NCBI GenBank assembly: GCA_016302225.1
Contig: JAEDOB010000001.1
Location: forward strand, 1-36,129
Origin: Oscillospiraceae bacterium
GTDB taxonomy: Bacteria > Bacillota > Clostridia > Oscillospirales > Ruminococcaceae
Direction of reading: 5' to 3'
Length of the DNA stretch: 36,129 nt
Made by a program: the position numbers and the translations under genes
Notes under the pieces: generated by a model
Database searches by the model: none
What the model was told of the DNA's origin: nothing
The model's input: only the letters and a program-made list of their open reading frames with translations
Shown: positions 6,899-16,004 of the stretch, in pieces
How the letters are laid out: each line of letters opens with the position of its first letter
How positions within the stretch are numbered: position 1 is the stretch's first letter

Positions 6899-9697
6899 AT
6901 GCCACAGGATTATAACAAGACTATCAATCTTCCCGAAACAGGCTTTTCTATGAGAGGAAATCTCACTCAGAAGGAGCCTGCTATGCTCGAAGAGTGGGAA
7001 AAAAGCCGCCTGTACTATAAAATGATAGAAAAGAATGCGGGTAAGCCGCAGTACATTCTGCATGACGGACCTCCGTATGCAAACGGCAGCATTCATCTGG
7101 GAACCGCACTTAACAAGGTATTGAAGGACATTATCGTTAAGTATAAGAATATGAGCGGATATTGCTCGCCTTACGTTCCCGGCTGGGACACACACGGTCT
7201 GCCTATTGAGCTGAAGGCAATGAAGGCTATCGGCGTTGAGAATGGCGCAATTCCTCCCGTTGAGCTGAGAAAGCATTGCAAGGACTTTGCCATGACTCAT
7301 GTTAAGAATCAGATGCAGCAGTTCAAGCGTCTGGGCTGTCTTGGTGATTATGATAATCCGTATCTGACACTCCGTCCCGAATACGAGGCTCGTCAGGTCA
7401 AGGTATTCGGAAAAATGGCTAAGGACGGTTATATGTACAAGGGACTCAAGCCTGTTTATTGGTGTCCCGACTGTAACACCGCTCTGGCTGAGGCTGAGAT
7501 CGAGTATTCCAACGATCCCTGCCACTCTATCTTTGTAAAATTCAATGTTACCGATGATAAGGGCGTATTTGCTTCAACAGGTGTTGATCTCTCAAAGGTT
7601 TACTTTGTTATCTGGACAACTACCACTTGGACTATCCCCGGTAACCTCGCTATCTGCGTTGGCCCCGATTACGAATATACTCTCGTCAGCGCAAACGGCG
7701 AATACTATGTAATGGCTGCTGAGCTCGTTTCCTCCGTTATGAAAACAGCAGGCATTGAAGAATATGAAACTATCGGCTGCTTCAAGGGAAGCGACCTTGA
7801 ATACATTCAGACAAAGCACCCGCTTTACGATCGTCCTTCGCCTGTTATTGTCGGCGACCATGTTACTCTCGAAAGCGGTACAGGTTGCGTTCATACTGCT
7901 CCCGGTTACGGTGTCGAGGACTTTGAGGTCTGCAAGAAGTACGATGATATAGGAATCATTGTCTGCGTTGACTCAAAGGGCAGACAGACCGCCGAAGCAG
8001 GCGAGTTTGAGGGTATGGACACCGATACTGCAAACAAGGCTATTGCTAAGCGTCTTGTTGAAGTAAATGCTATGCTGGCTACCGAAAAGATCGTCCATCA
8101 GTATCCTCACTGCTGGCGCTGCAACAGTCCTATCATTTACCGTGCTACCGAGCAGTGGTTCTGTTCTGTTAAGGGCTTCAAGGACGAGGCTGTAAAGGCT
8201 ATCGAATCCGTTCAGTGGATTCCTTCCTGGGGCGAGGACAGGATCAAGGGCATGGTCAAGGACAGAAGCGACTGGTGTATCTCCAGACAGAGAACATGGG
8301 GCGTTCCTATCCCTGTTATCTACTGTAAGGATTGCCACAAGCCTATCATTACCGATGAAACTATCGATGCTATCTCCGACCTCTTCCGTGAAAAGGGTTC
8401 CGATGCGTGGTACACAGACGAGCTGGAAAGCTTTATCCCCAAGAGCGTAAAGTGCGAGTGCGGCTGTTCCGAGTTCACCAAGGAATACGACATTATGGAC
8501 GTTTGGTTCGACAGCGGCGTTTCTCACACCTCCGTTCTTGATGAATATGATTACCTGAGAGCACCTGCCGACCTTTATCTTGAGGGTGCCGATCAGTACA
8601 GAGGCTGGTTCCAGTCCTCGCTGCTGACTTCCGTTGTTTACAAGGGCTGCGCTCCTTACAAGGCTGTCTGCACTCACGGCTGGGTAGTTGACGGTCAGGG
8701 CAGGGCAATGCACAAATCTCTCGGAAACGGCATTGAACCTCACGAGATCTATGATAAGTACGGTGCGGATATTCTCAGACTTTGGGCAGCGTCCTCCGAC
8801 TATCATTCCGATATAAGAATTTCCAACGAGATACTTGCACAGCTTTCCGATATGTACAAGAAGATCAGAAATACCGCAAGATTTATGCTCGGAAATCTCT
8901 CCAACAAGGAGGGCTTCAACCCCGATACCGACAGCGTTCCCGTTAGCGAAATGCACGAGATCGACAAGTGGGCACTGCTCCGTCTTAATCAGCTTATCGA
9001 CAAGGTAAAGGCTGCTTATGATGCGTTTGATTTCCATATCGTGCTTCACAGCATTCACAATTTCTGCATTGTGGATATGTCCAGCTTCTATCTTGATATT
9101 ATCAAGGACAGACTTTACTGCACAGCCGAAAAGTCTAAGGACCGCCGTGCTGCTCAGACTGCTATGTACACTATCCTCAGCGCAGTTGCAAGAATGCTTG
9201 CACCTATTCTTGCATTCACTTCCGAGGAAATTTGGAAATATATGCCTCATTCCGCAGTTGATGATAAGGAAAGCATTCTGCTCAATCAGATGCCCGAAAA
9301 GGTAGAGGTTTCCGTAACAGATGAGTTTACCGCTAAGTGGGAGCTTATCTATTCTCTCAGAGCAAGCGTCACAAAGGCTCTTGAGCTCAAGCGTGCAGAC
9401 AAGTTCATCGGTGCTTCTCTTGAAGCGAAGGTAACTCTGCACATTGCCGACAAGGCTGTATTTGACAAGATCAGCAGCTTTGCGGATATTCTTCCCGCTG
9501 TATTCATTGTTTCTGCGGTTGATGTCCGGAACAATGCTGACGGCGAGTTCAAGGCAGAGGGCATTGAGGGAGATGTTTCCTTCAGCGTTGAAAAGGCTTC
9601 GGGTGGAAAGTGCGAGCGCTGCTGGTGCTATTCCGAGGAGGTCGGAACTGTTTCCGAACACCCCACTCTCTGTAAGCGCTGTGCTTCTCAGATCTAA
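6899..9697 (+). CDS. ileS: Isoleucyl-tRNA synthetase
   Basis: This class I synthetase has the usual length of 932 residues. The HIGH-type signature is present as HLGT (residues 66-69, in PPYANGSIHLGTALNK). The KMSKS loop reads AMHKSLGN (residues 603-610), keeping the second, catalytic lysine at 606. The editing (CP1) domain lies between them with WTTTTWTIPGNLA and the SGTGCVHTAPGYG segment. The C-terminal zinc finger has Cys905, Cys908, Cys925 and Cys928. The 53-base gap before it has a short GACC-GAAC-GGTC hairpin and AAGGAG, but is far too short for a T-box leader. Transcription is therefore probably from upstream in the division cluster. Confidence 0.98.
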   Translation: MPQDYNKTINLPETGFSMRGNLTQKEPAMLEEWEKSRLYYKMIEKNAGKPQYILHDGPPYANGSIHLGTALNKVLKDIIVKYKNMSGYCSPYVPGWDTHGLPIELKAMKAIGVENGAIPPVELRKHCKDFAMTHVKNQMQQFKRLGCLGDYDNPYLTLRPEYEARQVKVFGKMAKDGYMYKGLKPVYWCPDCNTALAEAEIEYSNDPCHSIFVKFNVTDDKGVFASTGVDLSKVYFVIWTTTTWTIPGNLAICVGPDYEYTLVSANGEYYVMAAELVSSVMKTAGIEEYETIGCFKGSDLEYIQTKHPLYDRPSPVIVGDHVTLESGTGCVHTAPGYGVEDFEVCKKYDDIGIIVCVDSKGRQTAEAGEFEGMDTDTANKAIAKRLVEVNAMLATEKIVHQYPHCWRCNSPIIYRATEQWFCSVKGFKDEAVKAIESVQWIPSWGEDRIKGMVKDRSDWCISRQRTWGVPIPVIYCKDCHKPIITDETIDAISDLFREKGSDAWYTDELESFIPKSVKCECGCSEFTKEYDIMDVWFDSGVSHTSVLDEYDYLRAPADLYLEGADQYRGWFQSSLLTSVVYKGCAPYKAVCTHGWVVDGQGRAMHKSLGNGIEPHEIYDKYGADILRLWAASSDYHSDIRISNEILAQLSDMYKKIRNTARFMLGNLSNKEGFNPDTDSVPVSEMHEIDKWALLRLNQLIDKVKAAYDAFDFHIVLHSIHNFCIVDMSSFYLDIIKDRLYCTAEKSKDRRAAQTAMYTILSAVARMLAPILAFTSEEIWKYMPHSAVDDKESILLNQMPEKVEVSVTDEFTAKWELIYSLRASVTKALELKRADKFIGASLEAKVTLHIADKAVFDKISSFADILPAVFIVSAVDVRNNADGEFKAEGIEGDVSFSVEKASGGKCERCWCYSEEVGTVSEHPTLCKRCASQI

Positions 9698-9709
9698 AAA
9701 AGTTTTCAG

Positions 9710-9739
9710 CCGCCGGATCCGAAAGGCTTCGGCGGTTTT
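9710..9739 (+). terminator. Terminator-like hairpin between ileS and lspA
   Basis: CCGCCG (9710-9715) pairs with CGGCGG (9730-9735) around a 14-base loop, followed by TTTT. The T run is short, so this may only attenuate transcription into lspA rather than stop it. Confidence 0.5.
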
Positions 9740-9750
9740 AAAGGATTTTT

Positions 9751-10257
9751 ATGGTTTTTGTGATTATATTTGCAATCGTTATTCTTGTCGGTGTCGATCA
9801 ATGGTTTAAGCATTTAGCGGTTGTATATTTGAGCGACGGAGTTCCGAAGGATCTTATCAAATTCGGGGATTTCGACGTTCTTGGTTTGCTCTACTGCGAG
9901 AATACGGGTGCTGCATTTTCCAGCTTTAGCGGACAGCGATGGCTTCTTATCGGAGTTACGGCGATTATGCTTATCCTCAGTGCATTTTATCTTTTTAAGA
10001 TGAAGGACAGGCACCCGATGGCTGTAACAAGTTTCACCATGTTTATTTCAGGCGGTATCGGCAATCTTATTGACCGAATCGCCAATGGCTATGTTGTGGA
10101 TTATTTGGAAGTCAGAATGTTCAACTTTGCTATTTTCAATTTTGCGGATATTCTTGTTGTCTGCGGCGTTATAATGTACATTGTCTATCTGCTTTTTATC
10201 GAGGGCAGAAAGAGTGATAAAACAGAAAACGGGAGTGCCGAAGATGGAGCTTCTTGA
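9751..10257 (+). CDS. lspA: Lipoprotein signal peptidase (signal peptidase II)
   Basis: LspA is an integral-membrane aspartyl protease that removes signal peptides from prolipoproteins. The 168-residue protein has four hydrophobic segments. The conserved Asp16 (VDQWFK) and the catalytic pair Asp108 (GNLIDRI) and Asp133 (FNFADI) are present, as is ENTGAAFS. The short acidic C-terminal tail is outside the core. The ribosome site is AAAGGA. The gene overlaps the downstream pseudouridine synthase start by 14 bases. The ileS-lspA-rluD order is conserved in many bacteria. Confidence 0.97.
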   Translation: MVFVIIFAIVILVGVDQWFKHLAVVYLSDGVPKDLIKFGDFDVLGLLYCENTGAAFSSFSGQRWLLIGVTAIMLILSAFYLFKMKDRHPMAVTSFTMFISGGIGNLIDRIANGYVVDYLEVRMFNFAIFNFADILVVCGVIMYIVYLLFIEGRKSDKTENGSAEDGAS

Positions 10258-11164
10258 GTTTATCGCCGAGGATATTGAAACGACAGAACGCCTTGATAAA
10301 TGGCTTTGTTCCGAGAAATGCGGCAGCGGTCTGACACGTTCGGCGTTGCAGAAGCTAATAAAGGACGGTTCGGTTTCCGTCGGTGGAAAAACAGTAACAA
10401 AGAGCAGCTTTACTGTCAAAAACGGTGATGTTGTTTCGGTAAATGTTCCCGAACCCGAGCTGCTGGACGTATCGCCCGAAAATATTCCGCTGGAGATAGT
10501 TTACGAGGATAATGACCTGCTTGTTGTCAACAAGCCAAAGGGAATGGTCGTTCACCCTGCTCCGGGAAATTACAGCGGAACGCTTGTGAATGCACTTATG
10601 TACCATTGCAGCGGACGGCTTTCCTCAATAAACGGTGTTATCCGCCCCGGAATTGTCCACAGGATAGACAAGCTTACAAGCGGGCTGCTGATAGTTGCGA
10701 AAACCGATGCGGCTCACGTTGGACTTGCCGAGCAGATAAAAAATCACACATTTACAAGAGAATATCAGGCTGTTATCTGCGGACATCTGAAAGAGCCGCA
10801 GGGGACGCTTGATTATCCCATAGGACGCCATCAGATTGACAGAAAGAAAATGTGCGTTACCGAAAAAAACTCCAAAAGAGCAGTTACGCACTATACGGTT
10901 CTTGAAGAATTCAAGGGATATTCGCTTGTTTCACTAAAGCTTGAAACGGGGAGAACTCATCAGATACGAGTTCATATGTCATATATCGGTCACCCTGTTC
11001 TGGGAGATGAGGTGTACGGCAGACCGTACAAGGGTATTGAGGGACAATGTTTGCATGCCAAGAAAATAGGCTTTGTTCACCCAATAAGCGGCGAATATCT
11101 TGAATTTGACAGCGAGCTTCCCGATTACTTCAAAAAAATACTCTCAGGTTTAAGGAATTTATAA
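10244..11164 (+). CDS. rluD: RluD-family 23S rRNA pseudouridine synthase
   Basis: The 306-residue protein has an N-terminal S4 RNA-binding domain (about 16-68) and a C-terminal RluA-type catalytic domain. The catalytic aspartate is Asp142 in GIVHRIDKLTSGLL; VVNKPKGMVVHPAPGN, GRTHQIRVHMSYIGHPVLGDEVYG and the LHAKKIGF motif are all present. The frame is open to 10181, but the ATG at 10244 follows GGGAG with good spacing and gives the standard N-terminus. The start lies inside the lspA 3' end. RluD itself modifies helix 69; the exact target here is inferred from family and context. Confidence 0.92.
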   Translation: MELLEFIAEDIETTERLDKWLCSEKCGSGLTRSALQKLIKDGSVSVGGKTVTKSSFTVKNGDVVSVNVPEPELLDVSPENIPLEIVYEDNDLLVVNKPKGMVVHPAPGNYSGTLVNALMYHCSGRLSSINGVIRPGIVHRIDKLTSGLLIVAKTDAAHVGLAEQIKNHTFTREYQAVICGHLKEPQGTLDYPIGRHQIDRKKMCVTEKNSKRAVTHYTVLEEFKGYSLVSLKLETGRTHQIRVHMSYIGHPVLGDEVYGRPYKGIEGQCLHAKKIGFVHPISGEYLEFDSELPDYFKKILSGLRNL

Positions 11165-11165
11165 T

Positions 11166-11990
11166 ATGAAAACAAATCTTGACGGCTATCTGCTTATTTC
11201 CGACCTAGACGGAACGCTGCTCCCCGCAAGCAAGATACTGTCCGAGAAGGACATTTCGGCGATAGCGAAATTCCGCAGTATGGGCGGAAAATTTTCCATT
11301 GCAACGGGACGTGTCTACGAGTCCGCAAGGCAGTATTTCGCCGATCTTCACCCCGACCTGCCCATAATTCTCTGCAACGGCGGTGTTATCTACGACTGCG
11401 ATAAAAAGACGGTCTTATGGTCAAAAAAGCTTCCGCCCGAAACTAGGCAGATCGTTGCGGAAATACTTGAAGCATTTCCCGAAGTAAGTGCCGAAATTGA
11501 TATGGAAAATGCCATATACGCCATTGGCGAAAATGAGCAGGAACGTTATCATATGAGAATTTCCGGGACCGAGGATATTGTTATACACGCACAGCTTTCG
11601 GATATTCCCGACGGCTGGTTCAAGGTGCTTTTTGCAATGCCCGAGGAGTTTATTCCGAAGGTCGCTGATTTTGTCGCTTCAAAGAAATATTCGGGTGTTG
11701 ATTTCGTTGTTTCAAGCAAAACTTTTTATGAAATTTTGCCGACTGATATTTCGAAAGGCACAGCACTCAAAAAGCTTCGCAGCGACTACGGCTTTGATAA
11801 GTACAAAATCGCTGCTGCGGGTGATTACGACAATGACCTAACAATGATAGAAGCAGCTGATTTGGGTGCTTGCCCGTCAAGTGCACAGGATATTGTAAAG
11901 ATCTACTCAGATGTGGTGTTAAGAAGCTCCTGCGAGGAAAATGCCATTGCAGAGCTTGTTGAATACATAATCAATAATGATAATTTTTAA
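11166..11990 (+). CDS. Cof-type HAD-superfamily hydrolase
   Basis: The 274-residue protein has HAD motif I as SDLDGTLL (nucleophile Asp13, acid/base Asp15), ATGR for motif II, and the type IIB cap. Motif III lysine is within DISKGTALKKL and motif IV is GDYDNDLTMI. These enzymes dephosphorylate sugar or cofactor phosphates; the substrate cannot be read from sequence. It begins one base after the rluD stop codon, so it is probably co-transcribed, but nothing ties it to rRNA modification. Confidence 0.9.
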   Translation: MKTNLDGYLLISDLDGTLLPASKILSEKDISAIAKFRSMGGKFSIATGRVYESARQYFADLHPDLPIILCNGGVIYDCDKKTVLWSKKLPPETRQIVAEILEAFPEVSAEIDMENAIYAIGENEQERYHMRISGTEDIVIHAQLSDIPDGWFKVLFAMPEEFIPKVADFVASKKYSGVDFVVSSKTFYEILPTDISKGTALKKLRSDYGFDKYKIAAAGDYDNDLTMIEAADLGACPSSAQDIVKIYSDVVLRSSCEENAIAELVEYIINNDNF

Positions 11991-12004
11991 TCGGAGGTAA
12001 AAAT

Positions 12005-12847
12005 ATGGACGCTACGATCAGAAAACAGCTTGAGGCTACTGCCTGCAAGGTAAGAATGGGTGTTATTGAAGGCGTTTTCAATGCCAAATCGGGTCACCCC
12101 GGCGGTTCGCTTTCTATTTGCGACCTGCTGACGTATTTGTATTTTGCAAAGCTTAATGTAGACCCTAAAAACCCCAAAATGCCCGAAAGAGATAGGCTTG
12201 TTCTTTCTAAAGGACACTGCGCTCCCGCACTTTATTCCGTACTTGCGGAAAGAGGATTCTTCGATAAGTCCGAGCTTAAATCTCTCAGACACATCGGTGC
12301 TATGCTCCAGGGTCACCCCGATATGAAGGGTACTCCCGGTGTTGATATGTCCACAGGTTCTCTCGGACAGGGAATTTCTGCTGCTTGTGGTATGGCTCTT
12401 TCAGGCAAGATCTCCAATGAAAGCTACAAGGTTTATGCTGTTCTCGGTGACGGCGAGATCGAAGAAGGTCAGGTTTGGGAGGCTGCAATGTTTGCCGCTC
12501 ATAACAAGCTGGACAATCTGGTTGCCATCGTTGACAACAACGGTCTGCAGATCGACGGAAAGATCACAGATGTATGTTCTCCCATGCCTATCACCGACAA
12601 GTTTGAAGCATTCGGCTGGCATGTTATCACGATGAATGCTCACGATTTCGATGACATTGAAAGAGCATTTGATGAAGCAGAAAAGATAAACGGCAAGCCT
12701 GTTGCTATTATCCAGACAAGTACAAAGGGCAAGGGCGTTTCCTTTATGGAAAATCAGGTAGGTTGGCACGGTACTGCTCCCAATGCCGAGCAGTATGAGC
12801 AGGCTATGAAGGAACTTAACGAAACACTGAAAGGCTTGGAGGGTTAA
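12005..12847 (+). CDS. Transketolase, N-terminal (thiamine-diphosphate) subunit
   Basis: This is the N-terminal half of a split transketolase, 280 residues. Visible are SGHPGGSLS, LSKGHCAPALYSVLAERGFF, the TPP-binding GDGEIEEGQVWEAAM...NN motif at about residues 149-179, and the GKGVSFMEN segment. The enzyme moves two-carbon units between pentose and other sugar phosphates. The GGAGG ribosome site is ideal. It is followed after five bases by the gene for the C-terminal half, whose ribosome site lies inside this gene's end. Split transketolases are usual in Clostridia and archaea. Confidence 0.95.
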   Translation: MDATIRKQLEATACKVRMGVIEGVFNAKSGHPGGSLSICDLLTYLYFAKLNVDPKNPKMPERDRLVLSKGHCAPALYSVLAERGFFDKSELKSLRHIGAMLQGHPDMKGTPGVDMSTGSLGQGISAACGMALSGKISNESYKVYAVLGDGEIEEGQVWEAAMFAAHNKLDNLVAIVDNNGLQIDGKITDVCSPMPITDKFEAFGWHVITMNAHDFDDIERAFDEAEKINGKPVAIIQTSTKGKGVSFMENQVGWHGTAPNAEQYEQAMKELNETLKGLEG

Positions 12848-12852
12848 TCAAT

Positions 12853-13803
12853 ATGGCTGATGTAATTAAAAAGGCTACCAGAGAAAGCTACGGCGAGGCT
12901 CTTGCTGAGCTTTCCGAGAAATATTCCGATCTTATCGTTCTTGATGCAGACCTTGCTGCTGCAACAAAGACAGGCATTTTCAAGAAGGCTTGCCCCGAGC
13001 GTTTCTTTGACTGCGGTATCGCAGAAGCAAACATGATGGGCATTGCGGCAGGTATTGCTTCCACAGGCAAGAAGGTTTTCGCAAGCTCCTTCGCTATGTT
13101 TGCTGCAGGCAGAGCTTTTGAGATAGTAAGAAACTCTATCGGCTATCCTCATCTTAATGTAAAGATTGGTGCTACTCATGCAGGTATTTCCGTTGGTGAG
13201 GACGGTGCTACTCATCAGTGCAACGAGGATATTGCTCTTATGAGAACTATTCCCGGTATGACAGTTATTTGTCCCGCAGATGACGTTGAAGCAAAGGCTG
13301 CTGTTGCTGCGGCTCTGGAATTTAACGGTCCTGTTTATATGCGCTTCGGACGTCTGGCTGTTCCTGTTTTCAATGACAAGGATACCTACAAGTTTGAGCT
13401 TGGCAAGGGCGTTCAGCTTAAAGACGGCAATGATGTTACCATTATCGCAACAGGTCTTATGGTAAATGAAGCTATGATCGCTGCAGATATGCTTGCGGCT
13501 GACGGCATCAATGCAAGAGTTATCAACATTCACACCATCAAGCCCCTTGACAAGGAGATCGTTTGCAAGGCTGCAAGAGAAACAGGCGTTATCGTTACTG
13601 CCGAGGAACACAGTGTTATCGGCGGACTTGGTTCTGCTGTTGCCGATGCGGTCACAGAGTGCTGCCCCGTTCCCGTTATCAAGGTCGGAGTAAACGATGT
13701 ATTCGGCCATTCGGGACCTGCTGCTCAGCTTCTTAAGGAATTCGGTCTTTCCGCTGAGAATATTGCAGAGAAGGCAAAGGCTGCTGTTGCGCTTAAAAAA
13801 TAA
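12853..13803 (+). CDS. Transketolase, C-terminal subunit
   Basis: The 316-residue protein has the pyrimidine-binding domain of transketolase/DXS type (about 1-165), including DADLAAATKTG, FFDCGIAEANMMGIAAG and GATHAGISVGEDGATHQCNED. The C-terminal domain has VITAEEHSVIGGLGSAV (read here as VIVTAEEHSVIGGLGS). It pairs with the preceding N-terminal subunit to make the active enzyme. GGAGGG within the end of the upstream gene is the ribosome site. About 40 bases downstream a long palindrome begins rather than a normal U-tract terminator. Confidence 0.95.
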   Translation: MADVIKKATRESYGEALAELSEKYSDLIVLDADLAAATKTGIFKKACPERFFDCGIAEANMMGIAAGIASTGKKVFASSFAMFAAGRAFEIVRNSIGYPHLNVKIGATHAGISVGEDGATHQCNEDIALMRTIPGMTVICPADDVEAKAAVAAALEFNGPVYMRFGRLAVPVFNDKDTYKFELGKGVQLKDGNDVTIIATGLMVNEAMIAADMLAADGINARVINIHTIKPLDKEIVCKAARETGVIVTAEEHSVIGGLGSAVADAVTECCPVPVIKVGVNDVFGHSGPAAQLLKEFGLSAENIAEKAKAAVALKK

Positions 13804-13839
13804 TTACACAAAACTTTGCGTATCATAAACGCAGTTGAT

Positions 13840-13975
13840 AATAAACGGATAGCGTATACTGAGAACCGTTTAAATTACGGAGAAGAAATCGGCACAAAAG
13901 CTTTGACGTATGCGGTTTTGTGCCGAGAGATTCCCGTAATTAAGTGGTTATCAGTATTAGAGTTATCCGTTTATT
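13840..13975 (+). repeat. 136-base imperfect palindrome in the tkt-ligA gap
   Basis: Nearly the entire gap folds on itself. Outer arms ATAAACGGATA (13841-13851) and TATCCGTTTAT (13964-13974) match perfectly. The middle arms 13856-13867 and 13946-13957 match 11 of 12, continued by G-U pairs and TTA/TAA. ATTACGG (13874-13880) pairs with CCGTAAT (13934-13940). CGGCACAAAA (13890-13899) pairs with TTTTGTGCCG (13916-13925) around a 16-base loop. No U-tract follows, so it is not an ordinary terminator. It could be a non-autonomous MITE-like repeat or a structured leader of ligA. No clear target-site duplication is seen. Confidence 0.75.
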
Positions 13976-13993
13976 TCAGTATATGATTTTTTC

Positions 13994-14009
13994 GGAGGTA
14001 ATGCCGTTG
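13994..14009 (+). promoter_or_regulatory. Ribosome site fixing a TTG start for ligA
   Basis: GGAGG (13994-13998) lies two bases from an ATG at 14001 but eight bases from the in-frame TTG at 14007. Eight bases is the usual spacing, and initiation at TTG gives MDEKILARV, the typical LigA start. Confidence 0.75.
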
Positions 14010-16004
14010 GACGAAAAAATTCTTGCAAGGGTAAATGAACTGAAAGCGGAAATTGAACATCACAATTACGCTTACTACGTTATGGATAACCCTGAGATCG
14101 ACGATTACAGCTACGATATGCTTATGCAGGAGCTGAAAGGCTATGAGGAAAAATATCCCGAGCTGGAGGACCCGAATTCGCCTACAAAGCGTGTGGGTGG
14201 ACAGGCTCTGAATATCTTTGAAAAGGTAACTCATACCGTTCAGATGGGCAGCTTACAGGACGTTTTCTCTCATGAAGCTGTTGCGGAATTTGTTATGAAA
14301 TGTCGTGAAACAGCTCCCGATGTGGATTTTGTCGTTGAACCGAAGATTGACGGACTTTCCGTTTCCCTTGAATACCGAAACGGTGAATTTGTCAGAGGTT
14401 CTACACGAGGTGACGGATTTATCGGCGAGGACGTAACTGAAAATCTCAGGACTATCCGTTCAATTCCTTTGAAGCTGAAGAAAAACGTGCCTTTTCTGGA
14501 AGTCAGAGGCGAGGTCTATATGCCGCTGAAAAGCTTTGAGAAGGTGACCGAGCAGCAGGAGCTGAACGACGAACAGCCTTTTAAAAATCCCCGAAATGCG
14601 GCGGCAGGTTCGCTCAGACAGAAGGATCCAAAAATCGCTGCAAAGCGTGGGCTGGACATTTTTGTGTTCAACATTCAGCAGATAGAGGGCGTGGAGCTTA
14701 CTTCTCACAAGCAGTCCCTTGAATTTCTTGCGGAGTGCGGATTTAAGGTCATTAAGGATTATAAAAAGCTCAGTTCTTCCGATGAGATCATTGACAGAAT
14801 CGAATATATCGGAAATGAGAGAAGCCGTTTTTCCTTTGATATTGACGGCGTTGTTATCAAGGTCGATAATTTTTCTTTGAGAAATCGCTTAGGTGCGACC
14901 TCCAAGGTTCCAAAGTGGGCTGTTGCATACAAATTCCCGCCCGAGGAAAAGGAAACCGTTCTTCGGGAAATAGAGGTAAATGTGGGACGGACGGGTGCTA
15001 TTACTCCTGTTGCGGTCTTTGATTCGGTGCTGCTGGCAGGGACCAGCGTAAGCCGTGCGGTGCTGCATAATCAGGAGTTTATCACGGAAAAGGATATTCG
15101 TTTGGGGGATACCATTCTTGTGAGAAAGGCAGGAGAGATAATTCCCGAGGTGATAAAGTCTGTCAGCCATGCGGAAGGTTCTCAGCCTTATTATCTGCCC
15201 GAATTTTGTCCCGTTTGCGGAACAAAGGCTGTCCGCAATGAGGACGAAGCGGCTCTGAGATGTCCGAATGTTGACTGCCCCGCACAGCTTATCAGAAATG
15301 TTATCCATTTTGCAAGCAAGGGTGCTATGAATATTGACGGTTTGGGTCCTGCCATAGTGACACAGCTTATCGGAAGTCGGCTTATTTCGTCGGTTGCAGA
15401 TTTGTATGAGCTTAAAGCGGAACAGCTTCTCAGCCTTGATAAGTTTGCGAAAAAATCTGCCGAAAATCTTGTAAATGCCATTGAAAAATCTAAAGGAAAT
15501 TCTCTTGAACGAGTAATTTTCGCATTGGGAATACGCAACGTCGGACAATCAGCCGCAAAGCTTCTCTGCGAAAAATTCGGCAGCATTGATGCCATAATGA
15601 ACGCATCTGCCGAGGAAATTTCGGAGATAGACGGCTTCGGTGATGTTATGTCCGAAAACGTGGTCAAGGCTTTCTCGGAGGAGCATTTTGTTCATCTGGT
15701 CAATAGAATGAGAGCTCTCGGCGTTAAGATGGAATATCAGGCTTCGGAAAAGGCTGACGGACGCTTTGAGGGAATGACCTTCTGTCTTACGGGAACATTG
15801 CCCACAATGACAAGAGATGAAGCCAAGGCTTTGATAGTCAAGTACGGCGGCAAGGCGGTTTCCTCCGTTTCAAAAAAGACCACCTATGTTCTTGCGGGAG
15901 AGGACGCAGGCAGCAAGCTGACAAAGGCACAGGAGCTCGGGCTTAACATTATTTCCGAAGCGGACCTGCTTGAAATGACATCGGGGTCACAGAATGGACA
16001 GTGA
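14007..16004 (+). CDS. ligA: NAD-dependent DNA ligase LigA
   Basis: The predicted product is 665 residues, standard for the family. The order is Ia domain (HHNYAYYVMDNPEIDDYSYD), adenylation domain with nucleophile Lys113 in EPKIDGLS, and OB fold. A zinc finger follows with Cys401, Cys404, Cys419 and Cys424. The helix-hairpin-helix repeats carry FGSIDAI and IDGFGDVMSENV, and a C-terminal BRCT domain has FCLTGTLPTMTRDEAK. The TTG start at 14007 is preferred on ribosome-site spacing; ATG 14001 would add two residues. The end overlaps the next gene by 11 bases. The leader contains a very large palindrome. Confidence 0.97.
   Translation: MDEKILARVNELKAEIEHHNYAYYVMDNPEIDDYSYDMLMQELKGYEEKYPELEDPNSPTKRVGGQALNIFEKVTHTVQMGSLQDVFSHEAVAEFVMKCRETAPDVDFVVEPKIDGLSVSLEYRNGEFVRGSTRGDGFIGEDVTENLRTIRSIPLKLKKNVPFLEVRGEVYMPLKSFEKVTEQQELNDEQPFKNPRNAAAGSLRQKDPKIAAKRGLDIFVFNIQQIEGVELTSHKQSLEFLAECGFKVIKDYKKLSSSDEIIDRIEYIGNERSRFSFDIDGVVIKVDNFSLRNRLGATSKVPKWAVAYKFPPEEKETVLREIEVNVGRTGAITPVAVFDSVLLAGTSVSRAVLHNQEFITEKDIRLGDTILVRKAGEIIPEVIKSVSHAEGSQPYYLPEFCPVCGTKAVRNEDEAALRCPNVDCPAQLIRNVIHFASKGAMNIDGLGPAIVTQLIGSRLISSVADLYELKAEQLLSLDKFAKKSAENLVNAIEKSKGNSLERVIFALGIRNVGQSAAKLLCEKFGSIDAIMNASAEEISEIDGFGDVMSENVVKAFSEEHFVHLVNRMRALGVKMEYQASEKADGRFEGMTFCLTGTLPTMTRDEAKALIVKYGGKAVSSVSKKTTYVLAGEDAGSKLTKAQELGLNIISEADLLEMTSGSQNGQ

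Noticed and set aside
7973..9661. A 562-codon open frame antisense to ileS
   Set aside because: It is a shadow of strong codon bias in ileS; the peptide has no recognisable motifs and no suitable ribosome site, and ileS is certain.
12844..13710. A 288-codon open frame antisense to the transketolase C-terminal subunit
   Set aside because: It mirrors the codon bias of the real gene, with no family match and Cys/Ser/Asn-rich composition typical of antisense shadows.
13944..14006. Upstream ligA start at 13944 with extra N-terminal residues
   Set aside because: It would put the start inside the palindrome, has no ribosome site, and adds residues not seen in LigA.
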